Both the position numbers and the translations under genes were made by a program. The notes beneath the pieces were generated by a model. The model had not been told where the DNA came from. It searched no databases and saw only the letters and a program-made list of their open reading frames with translations. From Desulfobacteraceae bacterium (GTDB lineage: Bacteria > Desulfobacterota > Desulfobacteria > Desulfobacterales > Desulfobacteraceae), in contig JAAELK010000423.1 in NCBI GenBank assembly GCA_024226935.1, positions 1 through 64,000 on the forward strand: 64,000 nt of DNA, in the 5' to 3' direction. This document shows, piece by piece, positions 1 through 9,680 of this stretch. Numbering within the stretch: the first letter of the stretch is position 1; every line of letters begins with the position of its first letter.

Positions 1-11
1 AAATCAAGATT

Positions 12-926
12 TTATTTTGCAACAGCAATATTCATGCCATTTTTCATTATAAAAAACTGGATCATCGAGTCTAAGGCTTCTAATTCCTTCAACGCTTTAA
101 TAACAGTGGTTTTGAAGTGATCCGGCCGCCTATTTTCCTGACCACACCACACCTTTAATTTTTTAAGAGTGATGATCTGGGGTAAATTGGCAGCATTACT
201 GGACGCATATGTTTGCAGCCATTTAGCCAAGGGGATCTTGATTTCTTTCCGGGCTTCCCAATCAATCAAGCCATACTGCTCTTTTTGGAAGAGATTAACC
301 GCTTTAGGGTTAACCCGAATATAGTAAGCATCTGTATTCTCATCATGGATATACTCATCGATGAGATGTAAAACTACTTTATACTTGCCTGGGACATGCA
401 CGAATAATGTACCCTCTGTTAAGCGCTCAAATGCTCTATCAAGCCACTTTTTATCCGTCTTGCCAGCTTTTTTTTTCTTACCAGAGACCCGCCCCATTTC
501 CCTTAAAAAACCATACGGGAACATCTGGATATTAGTACCTAAATCCAGATGTTTAATAGTCCGAATTGCTTGCATAAAAACATCAGAATCTCCGATATCA
601 AGTTGTTGTCCAGAATATCTAATCTCTGCATCTTTCCTGGATGCAATCATCACTTTTTGGTGGTATTTTCTGCGCCCAGGACAAACACTGGCAAATAAAG
701 CACTCCGGGCAATGGCATTGGGCATAGCTGCCTTTCCATTTTCATATTCAGGAAAAAGATTTATTTGAACCGCCACTTTTGCGCTACTTTTGTCCATTAG
801 TACATTTCCCAAAGCCTTATCAAGTGCCGATATTTCCCGAAGGATAGCGCCTTTTTTAGCTTCTGGCACAGATTTCAGTTCCTGATATAGTTCTTTTAGC
901 TGTTTTTTTATTTCATGCTCTTTCAT
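12..926 (-). CDS. trfA: TrfA-type plasmid replication initiator protein
   Basis: This 304-residue protein resembles TrfA of broad-host-range plasmids, which binds origin iterons and recruits host replication proteins. The recognisable block is at residues 60-125: NLFPEYENGKAAMPNAIARS, then SALFASVCPG, a YSGQQLDIGD stretch and a VFMQAIR helix, matching the TrfA signature of a residue run before RSALF followed by a Y-(S/T)-G-x-x-LDxGD motif. The C-terminal half is basic and probably winged-helix. It overlaps the small gene upstream by 4 nt (ATGA), so the two are co-transcribed and translationally coupled. I saw no iteron array on this side; an origin may lie left of the window. Its presence beside a tRNA gene suggests an integrated plasmid or conjugative element. 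Family assignment is by sequence pattern; activity is inferred. Confidence 0.8.
   Translation of the reverse strand: MKEHEIKKQLKELYQELKSVPEAKKGAILREISALDKALGNVLMDKSSAKVAVQINLFPEYENGKAAMPNAIARSALFASVCPGRRKYHQKVMIASRKDAEIRYSGQQLDIGDSDVFMQAIRTIKHLDLGTNIQMFPYGFLREMGRVSGKKKKAGKTDKKWLDRAFERLTEGTLFVHVPGKYKVVLHLIDEYIHDENTDAYYIRVNPKAVNLFQKEQYGLIDWEARKEIKIPLAKWLQTYASSNAANLPQIITLKKLKVWCGQENRRPDHFKTTVIKALKELEALDSMIQFFIMKNGMNIAVAK
52..69. repeat. 18-bp sequence repeated upstream of asrA
   Basis: The 18 bases AAAAACTGGATCATCGAG, lying inside the 3' end of trfA, recur exactly and in the same orientation at 24096-24113 in the asrA leader. Bases on both sides differ. It may be coincidence or a short shared recombination footprint. 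Confidence 0.4.
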
Positions 927-1153
927 GCTGCTACCCCTCCAAAATAAAGATGGCTTTGGTGGGCATCAGTCATACTTTTCCAATATTGATATTCTGCCGA
1001 ATTTTTCACGGCTGACGTTGCTGTGTCAAGTATGTACCCTGATTTGTGTAGCGGAGCACATTGACCATCAGGCATTTTCGTTTCATCTATAAAATTTTTT
1101 ATTTTAGACGGTTTAGAAATTGGTTCAGATATGATAATAGATAGCTTAGTCAT
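923..1153 (-). CDS. Small hypothetical protein preceding trfA
   Basis: This is a 76-residue protein of unknown function. Its reality is supported by a strong ribosome binding site (AAAGGAG, 8-9 nt before the ATG), by the 4-nt ATGA overlap with trfA, and by a good promoter and structured leader upstream. The N-terminus (MTKLSIIISEPI) is hydrophobic and strand-like. There are no cysteine clusters and no obvious membrane segment. As first gene of a replication operon it could be a copy-control or accessory protein, but nothing in the sequence proves that. Confidence 0.6.
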   Translation of the reverse strand: MTKLSIIISEPISKPSKIKNFIDETKMPDGQCAPLHKSGYILDTATSAVKNSAEYQYWKSMTDAHQSHLYFGGVAA

Positions 1154-1190
1154 GATGCTTACTCCTTTGTCAGTAAGTTATTATGATTAG

Positions 1191-1222
1191 GCCCTTGGGA
1201 GTGTTTCCGCACTTTCAAGGGC
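1191..1222 (-). other. Leader hairpin at the 5' end of the trfA operon transcript
   Basis: The arms 1191-1203 and 1210-1222 form a hairpin. In the minus-strand RNA it is a 7-bp stem (GCCCUUG/CAAGGGC), a 2x2 internal mismatch (AA/CC), a 4-bp stem (AGUG/CACU) and a CGGAAA loop. The predicted transcription start (about 1228) lies only a few bases upstream, so the hairpin would sit at the extreme 5' end of the mRNA, about 40 nt before the ribosome binding site. In the plus-strand RNA the internal mismatches become G-U pairs and a T-rich run follows, so it could alternatively terminate plus-strand transcription. A control role in translation, stability or copy number is inference. Confidence 0.5.
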
Positions 1223-1233
1223 TGTTTGATTTT

Positions 1234-1260
1234 TTTATATGGCTAATTGGTATTTGTCAA
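1234..1260 (-). promoter_or_regulatory. Sigma-70-type promoter of the trfA operon
   Basis: On the minus strand a perfect -35 TTGACA (1255-1260) is followed after 15 bases by TATAAA (1234-1239), or after 17 by TAAAAA. It points into the leader hairpin and the two-gene operon. The -35 match is consensus; the -10 is approximate. Confidence 0.55.
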
Positions 1261-1308
1261 CCAAACTTATTATAATTCAGCAAGCAAAAATAGAATAATA
1301 AACCAATT

Positions 1309-1878
1309 CTAAAATGAGCCGGTCTTTTTTTGTAAAAGGTTTTTACCTTGAATGAAATGCTTGATCTGGGGGAGAATACTGTTTCTGAGTTTCCAGCAAC
1401 GAGGGAGATTTGTTTTTCTTATGGAATGCAACAGTTCATTGGCTGCTACCTGTAAAACTGGGCTTGTGGTAGCTGCATTTATATAAAGTGTGTTAGGGGC
1501 CTGGGCAATCGTGACTCCCTCAAAATCTACTCTATCTCGGATGGTGTTTTCGATGAAGGTAATTTTTTTGTTGAAGATTTCTGCAATTCTGCTTGTCTGT
1601 CGAACCATAGAGTCCCGCACTTGAACCTCTTTGAAGGTTCCTCTATGGGCCTCGATGCCCATCTTGCGCATTGCCAATACCAAACGTCTCGAAGATGGCG
1701 TAATAGTGCCTTGACCATATTTTCCCTCCTGTTTTAAGGTTTTCTTCTTCTTGGCAAAGGTTATGCTATCATCTTGCTCGGAGTCAATATCAGGCGTGTT
1801 TTCTTCTGACTCGGATTCAACAATGCCCGTTTTAGGTTCAACGAAATTTGTATTCCTAATTGTCCCTATGGATAATGG
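1309..1878 (-). pseudogene. Remnant of a large polyvalent-type mobile-element protein
   Basis: The reading frame is open from a stop at 1879-1881 to the TAG at 1309-1311 (190 codons) but has no ATG start; the first usable codon is an internal TTG at 1683. The N-terminal part is acidic then lysine-rich linker (VESESEEN, SITFAKKKK). The C-terminal part has a metallopeptidase-like pattern, with residues resembling AEIFNKKITFIE, then TLYINAATTSPVLQVAANEL and LLHSIRK. This resembles the domains found in large polyvalent proteins of phages and conjugative elements, where the motif is usually a fuller HELLH; here NELLH replaces it. A missing N-terminus and the altered motif suggest a decayed fragment. 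Assignment is moderate to low. Confidence 0.45.
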
Positions 1879-2084
1879 TCATGAGTTCTTCAAAGTATCA
1901 ATGACACCAGTTTAAATCTTGATAACCTTTTTTAAGATTTTTTTCATTCAGATAGCTAATGGATTTTTTTATAACAAGAAAATTTTCAATATCTGAGATT
2001 GCCTGTTAAATTATAAAAGGTTTAATATCTTTTCAAAACATGTAGTTTTATGGGGAATGGTGTGGGGAGGAGCACTTTTCAAAA

Positions 2085-2115
2085 ACAAAAAAGCCCTCGA
2101 CAAAATGCCAAGAGC
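2085..2115 (-). terminator. Rho-independent terminator of tRNA-Glu
   Basis: On the minus strand a 10-bp stem with wobble pairs (GCUCUUGGCA/UGUCGAGGGC) and a UUU loop is followed immediately by a T-run. It lies 14 nt past the tRNA 3' end. Confidence 0.7.
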
Positions 2116-2129
2116 CCTGCTGTTCTAAG

Positions 2130-2204
2130 TGGTGATCCCACGGGGAATCGAACCCCGGTTTCCGGCGTGAGAGGCCAGCGTCCTAACCGCTAGACGATGG
2201 GACC
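2130..2204 (-). tRNA. tRNA-Glu (anticodon CTC)
   Basis: A complete cloverleaf is readable on the minus strand. The acceptor stem GGTCCCA pairs with TGGGATC (one G-U), the anticodon stem CTGGC/GCCGG encloses the loop CTCTCAC with anticodon CTC, and the T arm CGGGG/CCCCG encloses TTCGATT. The discriminator A and a genome-encoded CCA (2130-2132) follow. The D-arm (GTCTAGCGGTTAGGAC) is typical of tRNA-Glu. The 3' end faces the mobile-element genes at 12-1878, the usual geometry for an integrase target. Confidence 0.95.
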
Positions 2205-2261
2205 AACAGTAAGGATTGATGTTTATACCGGATGGGGGAAAAAGTCAATTAAAATTATGGG

Positions 2262-2465
2262 TCAGATCGGTTTTTTTTGTCCTTTTCTGGATCCGAAGAC
2301 CAGGTAGATGAGCCAGCCCAGGAAGGGGATCAGGGCTACAAAGTGCCATAGGGCCTTGGTCTTGATCGATCCGAAGTCTTTTTTTATGATATCGATCAGG
2401 GTCAGCATTGTCAGTCCAAATGCCAGGGCTGCGATGAGCAGGGTGTATAAAATTATATTATCCAT
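2262..2465 (-). CDS. Small membrane protein with phospholipase D N-terminal-type domain
   Basis: This 67-residue protein has two membrane segments (about residues 4-24 and 41-60) separated by a charged loop (IIKKDFGSIKTKALWHF). The arrangement, with W near the start of the second segment and a short basic tail (GSRKGQKKP), matches the PLDc_N family, also found at the N-terminus of cardiolipin synthases. There is no catalytic HKD motif, so it is not an enzyme on its own. It lies just downstream of the transglycosylase gene on the same strand (12-nt gap) and is probably co-transcribed. Its function is unknown. Confidence 0.7.
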   Translation of the reverse strand: MDNIILYTLLIAALAFGLTMLTLIDIIKKDFGSIKTKALWHFVALIPFLGWLIYLVFGSRKGQKKPI

Positions 2466-2477
2466 GGAAATTTTGCT

Positions 2478-3368
2478 TTATCCTTCTTTTAATTTATCTG
2501 AAATTTTTAACAGGGTGTCCACATAATAGTTGCTGTGATTATACTGGAATAGGACTTCATGCTGACGCTGGCGGGAAATTCCCGGTTTCCAGCCGTGGTG
2601 GCTGAGAAAATTGGCCACCGATGAGATGGCGTCGGCATGGCTGAACAGGTCCACCTTGTCATCATTGTTGCCATCCTTTGCCAGGCGGAGGGCATTGGAG
2701 GGCATGAATTGAGGAATACCCATGGCTCCCGCATATGACCCTTTGATCGATTCCGGGGCAATTTTTTCCCTGTTTGTATATTTTATTAGGGCCTTGAGTT
2801 CCTGATATCCCCATTGGGAACGGGTTTTAACTTTTCGTTCAAATTTTTCCCGTTTGGGTTTTTTGTTTTTCGGGATCGATTTCCAGACAAGTTCCTTTAA
2901 ATTATCATCGGTCAGGGCAGCCATGGTGGACAGGGTATTGAAGACTGTCCGTTTGCCAAGATAATCACCCAGTTGGGTTTCCACCAGCAAAATTGCGGCA
3001 ATGACTGTTTTATCCACGCCATATTTTTTTTCGGCCTGGTCCAGGGTTCCCTGGTGGATTTTCATATGTTCCCGGGCTTTTTCAATGGGTTTGGCAGCAA
3101 GAAATTGATCATAGTCCAGATTTGATTCGGAATGGATGAAAAACAAGGATACATCCCCGGGGGTAAAAAATATCTTCTCACTGGAAAAAAGGGTGTTGAT
3201 TTTTTCAGGATCAAAGCCGTCCCGGATCAGGCGTTGGGACAGTTCAGCAAATTCATTTCCTTTTTTTGATCCCTGTGCAAGGGCCTGGGGAAAATTAAAA
3301 GAGAAACAGATCAATAAAATGAATAAAAAACCCGGTATCCGTCTGTATGGCAATTGCGAAAGTTTCAT
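2478..3368 (-). CDS. mltB: Lytic murein transglycosylase, MltB family
   Basis: A 296-residue periplasmic enzyme predicted to cleave the MurNAc-GlcNAc bond of peptidoglycan to a 1,6-anhydro product. Residues 1-31 form a signal peptide (hydrophobic IPGFLFILLICFSFNFPQAL then AQG). The SLT_2 domain follows. The catalytic Glu is in ILLVETQLGDYLG, then NTLSTMA, and the hallmark SYAGAMGIPQFMPSNALRLA is followed by a calcium-loop-like DGNNDDKVDLF. The C-terminus has FLSHHGWKPG. No lipobox cysteine is placed for acylation, so it is likely soluble rather than a lipoprotein. The 274 bases upstream, to glnA, contain an AT-rich segment and the glnA terminator. Confidence 0.88.
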   Translation of the reverse strand: MKLSQLPYRRIPGFLFILLICFSFNFPQALAQGSKKGNEFAELSQRLIRDGFDPEKINTLFSSEKIFFTPGDVSLFFIHSESNLDYDQFLAAKPIEKAREHMKIHQGTLDQAEKKYGVDKTVIAAILLVETQLGDYLGKRTVFNTLSTMAALTDDNLKELVWKSIPKNKKPKREKFERKVKTRSQWGYQELKALIKYTNREKIAPESIKGSYAGAMGIPQFMPSNALRLAKDGNNDDKVDLFSHADAISSVANFLSHHGWKPGISRQRQHEVLFQYNHSNYYVDTLLKISDKLKEG

Positions 3369-3572
3369 GGTGATGATGTTAGCTCCCCTGCTGTTTTGTG
3401 ACCGAATTTTATATTTATGTTACCGGCCGACACCGATTTCATTTTTTCTTTTTATAACTTATTTTTTTTTATATTGCATTAAAAAAAAATATTCAGGGAA
3501 TGCCTGGAGATCATGGGAAAGATGACGGGGTCGTATACCGTTAAATACCCGGGGCTTTGGTGCAAGAAGAGA

Positions 3573-3616
3573 TGAAAAAGACGACAGGCCCGGTGAAGGT
3601 TTTCACCGGGCCTGTC
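3573..3616 (-). terminator. Rho-independent terminator of the gln operon
   Basis: A perfect 15-bp inverted repeat (GACAGGCCCGGTGAA / TTCACCGGGCCTGTC, 3583-3616) with a short loop is followed on the minus strand by GTCTTTTTC. It begins 27 nt after the glnA stop. Confidence 0.85.
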
Positions 3617-3642
3617 TGGCAAGTGTTTTTGCCTAAAAAGGG

Positions 3643-5055
3643 TTAGATATCATAGTAGAGATAAAATTCATGGGGATGGGGACGGCTGATAACCGGTTTG
3701 ACCTCATTTTCCATCTTATAATCGATCCAGTAATTGATGACATCCTCTGTGAAGACATCTCCCTTGAGCAGGAAGTCATGGTCATCTTTTAATGCAGCCA
3801 GGGCTTCTTCCAGGGAGGCGGGTGCGGATTCCATTTCCGCAAGTTCCTCCGGTGGCAGATCATAGATGTTTTTATCCATGGGATCTCCTGGATCAATTTT
3901 GTTCTGGATGCCGTCAATCATGGCCATGGTGATGGCGGAAAATGCCATATAGCCGTTGCATGAGGGGTCCGGTGTCCTGAATTCAATGCGTTTAGCACTG
4001 GGAGATCCGGAATACATGGGAAGCCGTATGGCGGCACTCCTGTTTCGGCTGGAGTATGCCAGGTTAATAGGGGCTTCAAATCCCGGTACCAGTCTCTTAT
4101 AAGAGTTGGTGGTGGGATTGGTGATGGCGCACAGAGCCTTGCAATGTTTCATGATACCACCGATGGCATGGAGGGCCATGTCGGACATGCCGGCATATTT
4201 GTTGCCGGAAAACAAGGGTTTGCCGTCTTTCCAAAAACTCATGTGGGTGTGCATGCCTGTGCCGTTGTCACCATAGAGAGGTTTGGGCATGAAGGTGACG
4301 GTGTGGTTGTGTCTGGCGGCCACATTTTTCAGAACATATTTAAACCAGGCAAGGCTGTCGCCCATGTTTAAAAGAGAATCAAACCTGAGATCAATTTCGG
4401 ACTGCCCGGCCGTGGCCACCTCGTGGTGCTGGCATTCCATGGCAATACCCAGCTCCTCTAAAGTGAGCATCATTTCCGTTCTCATGTCCTGGTATTTGTC
4501 TGCCGGAGGCAGGGGGAAGTATCCGCTTTTGGGGCGGATCTTGTATCCCAGGTTGGATGTTTCGCCTGACCCTGTATTCCAATGGGCTTCCGGGGAGTCG
4601 ATCTCAAAAAAGGAGGCGTTGGGTTCCGAGGAATACCTGATGTTGGAAAAGATGAAGAATTCTGGTTCCGGTCCCACATAGATGGTGTCGCCAATGCCTG
4701 TGCTTTTCAGATATTGTTCTGCTTTTTTGGCAATACCCCTGGGGTCCCGGCTGTAGGCTTCCATGGTGATGGGTTCATGTATGTTTCCGATGAGGGCCAG
4801 GGTGGGAATTTTGAAAAAAGGATCAATTTTGGCCGTGGCGGGCTCGGGAATGACGAGCATATCGGAGTTATCAATATTCTGCCATGCCCTCATGCTGGAT
4901 CCGTCAAAGCCGAATCCATCTTCAAATGCAGATTCACTGAGTTCTCCTATGGGAACTGAAAAATGCTGCCAGGTGCCGATAAAGTCCATATAGCGAATAT
5001 CGACAACTTTTATTTTGTTTTCCTTTGCCATTGCAAGTACATCTTTTGGTGTCAT
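3643..5055 (-). CDS. glnA: Glutamine synthetase, type I
   Basis: This 470-residue GSI enzyme makes glutamine from glutamate, ammonia and ATP. Seen: the N-terminal beta-grasp with VVDIRYMDFIGTWQHFSVP, the latch GFDGSSMRAW, catalytic-domain motifs VGPEPEFFIF and MECQHHEVATAGQSEID, the ATP-site segment THMSFWKDGK, the glutamate-flap NPTTNSYKRLVPGFEAP, and the adenylylation loop NIYDLPPEE with Tyr398. The length and that loop indicate the GSI-beta type controlled by GlnE adenylylation; glnE is not in this window. It is the last gene of the glnD-glnB-glnA operon, 42 nt after glnB, and is followed by a strong terminator. Confidence 0.98.
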   Translation of the reverse strand: MTPKDVLAMAKENKIKVVDIRYMDFIGTWQHFSVPIGELSESAFEDGFGFDGSSMRAWQNIDNSDMLVIPEPATAKIDPFFKIPTLALIGNIHEPITMEAYSRDPRGIAKKAEQYLKSTGIGDTIYVGPEPEFFIFSNIRYSSEPNASFFEIDSPEAHWNTGSGETSNLGYKIRPKSGYFPLPPADKYQDMRTEMMLTLEELGIAMECQHHEVATAGQSEIDLRFDSLLNMGDSLAWFKYVLKNVAARHNHTVTFMPKPLYGDNGTGMHTHMSFWKDGKPLFSGNKYAGMSDMALHAIGGIMKHCKALCAITNPTTNSYKRLVPGFEAPINLAYSSRNRSAAIRLPMYSGSPSAKRIEFRTPDPSCNGYMAFSAITMAMIDGIQNKIDPGDPMDKNIYDLPPEELAEMESAPASLEEALAALKDDHDFLLKGDVFTEDVINYWIDYKMENEVKPVISRPHPHEFYLYYDI

Positions 5056-5097
5056 CTGTCTTATTTCCTTAAGTTCTTGGGTTGTTTGTAATTTAGC

Positions 5098-8062
<2,965 letters not shown>

Positions 8063-8111
8063 CGATCCATTCTTTTCTTTGAAAATGCTTTATTAATGAC
8101 AAATGTAATAA

Positions 8112-8127
8112 AGCAATAGGCGTGCCA
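8112..8127 (-). promoter_or_regulatory. Sigma-54 (-24/-12) promoter of glnD-glnB-glnA
   Basis: The minus strand reads TGGCACGCCTATTGCT, an exact match to the sigma-54 consensus TGGCACG-N4-TTGC(A/T). The predicted start is about 12 nt downstream, near 8100, giving a leader of about 38 nt before glnD. Activation by an NtrC-type regulator is expected from known nitrogen control; no NtrC gene lies in the window. Confidence 0.88.
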
Positions 8128-8283
8128 AGACTGGATTGGTAAGGCTTTTGGGGTGGAGGGGCAGGGCTTGGTGGTTAAATTTTAAATTTTAATTACAAAA
8201 ATGTTGTTAATGATGGGAAGAATCTTTCATTTTTGTAATTAATCTAAAAACTTATTTAATAATGCAGTTGTGGGTGTTGGATA

Positions 8284-8328
8284 GAAAAAAACCCCAACTG
8301 GATATGGAAACAATATCCGGTTGAGGTT
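8284..8328 (-). terminator. Rho-independent terminator of tatA
   Basis: On the minus strand the arms AACCTCAACCGGATAT and ATATCCAGTTGGGGTT pair with two wobbles, followed directly by a T-run (TTTTTTTC). It lies 27 nt after the tatA stop. Confidence 0.85.
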
Positions 8329-8355
8329 CTATATAATGGAAGGAAAATAGATAGA

Positions 8356-8541
8356 TCAGTCCTTATCAATTTTTTCCGGTTCATCTTCCTTTTTTGGTAG
8401 TGGTTCCTGTGTGGCTTTTTTGAAGTTTTTAATTCCTTTTCCCAGGCCAGCACCTATTTCAGGTAGTTTGCCCGCTCCAAAAATAATAAGAATAATAACG
8501 AGAATCACTATTAGTTCCGGCATTCCGAGTCCACCAATCAT
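8356..8541 (-). CDS. tatA: Twin-arginine translocase subunit TatA/TatE
   Basis: This 61-residue protein forms the pore-like component of the Tat system, which exports folded proteins across the inner membrane. It has the short periplasmic N-terminus MIGGLGMPE, a single membrane helix ([13 protein letters not shown]), the hinge [18 protein letters not shown] with the conserved F-G and L-P residues, an amphipathic helix and a short charged tail. TatB and TatC are not adjacent. It is monocistronic with its own terminator. Confidence 0.95.
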   Translation of the reverse strand: MIGGLGMPELIVILVIILIIFGAGKLPEIGAGLGKGIKNFKKATQEPLPKKEDEPEKIDKD

Positions 8542-8700
8542 ATGTATACTCCTATTTAATCATAGCTTTAACAACTTAATTTATAAGCCTAACACTAAGT
8601 TTAATTTGTGTCAATCTTTTAGGATTTGGCAATAAAATAATAAAATGCCAATTTTGTAATATTTGCTTAACAATTTTTTTTATTGCAATAAAACCCTTGT

Positions 8701-8720
8701 GAAATCATCCAGGATGATTC
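8701..8720. promoter_or_regulatory. Palindromic operator-like site upstream of the MoxR gene
   Basis: The sequence AATCATCC-A-GGATGATT (8703-8719) is a perfect 8+1+8 palindrome, extended to 9 bp if one base is looped out. It lies about 95 nt before the moxR start in the divergent gap with tatA. No T-run follows, so it is more like a protein binding site than a terminator. The binding protein is unknown. Confidence 0.4.
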
Positions 8721-8815
8721 ATATATTCCGATAGTCAAAAATAGCTAACGTTAATAAAAAATGAGATGGTTAACAGACCATAATTGAAATTTAAAATTTG
8801 TGGAGAAATTAATTG

Positions 8816-9667
8816 ATGAACCAACCCGTTAATAATGAATTCCATGGTGCAAAAAAATATGTTCTGGACAATGAGCTGGCCTCAATTGTCAATATATCCA
8901 TGAAACTGGAAATGCCCTTGCTGCTCAAGGGAGAACCAGGTACCGGCAAAACCATGCTGGCCTACGCCATTGCCGATACTCTTTCCATGCCCTTGATAAC
9001 TTTGAATGTTAAATCCAGCATGAAGCTTGTGGAGGCCTTGTATCAATATGATACCCTGACCCGGTTAAACGATTCCAGGTTTGGTGATTCCAAGCGGGAT
9101 GTGAGTAATATTGATGAGTATATTAAAATGGGAAAAATAGGTCAGGCTTTTTGCGCAGAGAAAAGAACAGTACTTCTCATAGATGAGATCGATAAGGCAG
9201 ATACCGATTTTCAAGATGATATGCTGGATGTCCTGGATCAGATGCAGTTTGATATTATTGAAACCGATAAAACTGTAAAAACACTCCACAGACCGGTTAT
9301 CATTATTACCTCCAATGCCAAAAAAGATCTGTCCGATCCTTTTCTCGGGCGGTGTAATTTTCATCACATCGCATTTCCAGACCCTAAGATGATGCGCAAA
9401 ATTATCAATGTTCATTTTGAAAATATGGATGAAAAACTGGTGGAAAATGCCATAGGCTCTTTTTACAGGTTAAGAGAGCTTGATGCCATTGAAAAAAAAC
9501 CGGCCACCCGGGAGTTGCTTAACTGGATCAGGGCATTGAATGCTGATCCGGATTTCAAGGCCAAGGACCTTGTCAGGGAAAAAATGCCCTTCCTGGGTGT
9601 TTTGTTTAAAAAGAGTCCCGATTATGAACGGGCAAAGAACCTGACATCCAGACGGAAAATGTTTTAA
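8816..9667 (+). CDS. MoxR-family AAA+ ATPase
   Basis: This 283-residue ATPase has Walker A KGEPGTGKTMLA (about residue 40), Walker B TVLLIDEIDKAD, sensor-1 VIIITSNAKKDLSDPFLGRC and a small helical lid domain. MoxR proteins act as chaperones that insert cofactors or activate partners carrying VWA domains, and a VWA gene follows 13 nt later. A TTG three bases upstream (8813) is an alternative start; a GGAG at 8802-8805 would serve either, and ATG is chosen. The pair resembles the CoxD/CoxE accessory pair of molybdenum hydroxylases, but no such enzyme is next to it, so the client is unknown. Confidence 0.85.
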   Translation: MNQPVNNEFHGAKKYVLDNELASIVNISMKLEMPLLLKGEPGTGKTMLAYAIADTLSMPLITLNVKSSMKLVEALYQYDTLTRLNDSRFGDSKRDVSNIDEYIKMGKIGQAFCAEKRTVLLIDEIDKADTDFQDDMLDVLDQMQFDIIETDKTVKTLHRPVIIITSNAKKDLSDPFLGRCNFHHIAFPDPKMMRKIINVHFENMDEKLVENAIGSFYRLRELDAIEKKPATRELLNWIRALNADPDFKAKDLVREKMPFLGVLFKKSPDYERAKNLTSRRKMF

Positions 9668-9680
9668 CGGGCGGTTATCC

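Noticed and set aside
361-768. Plus-strand open frame of 135 codons inside trfA
   Set aside because: Antisense to a well-supported gene, no ribosome site, no recognisable family.
1154-1308. Search for TrfA-type iterons
   Set aside because: No set of repeated 15-22-bp iterons was seen; only the promoter and leader hairpin.
1527-1718. Second minus-strand frame overlapping the polyvalent-protein remnant
   Set aside because: Overlaps in another frame; the longer frame has better family-like residues.
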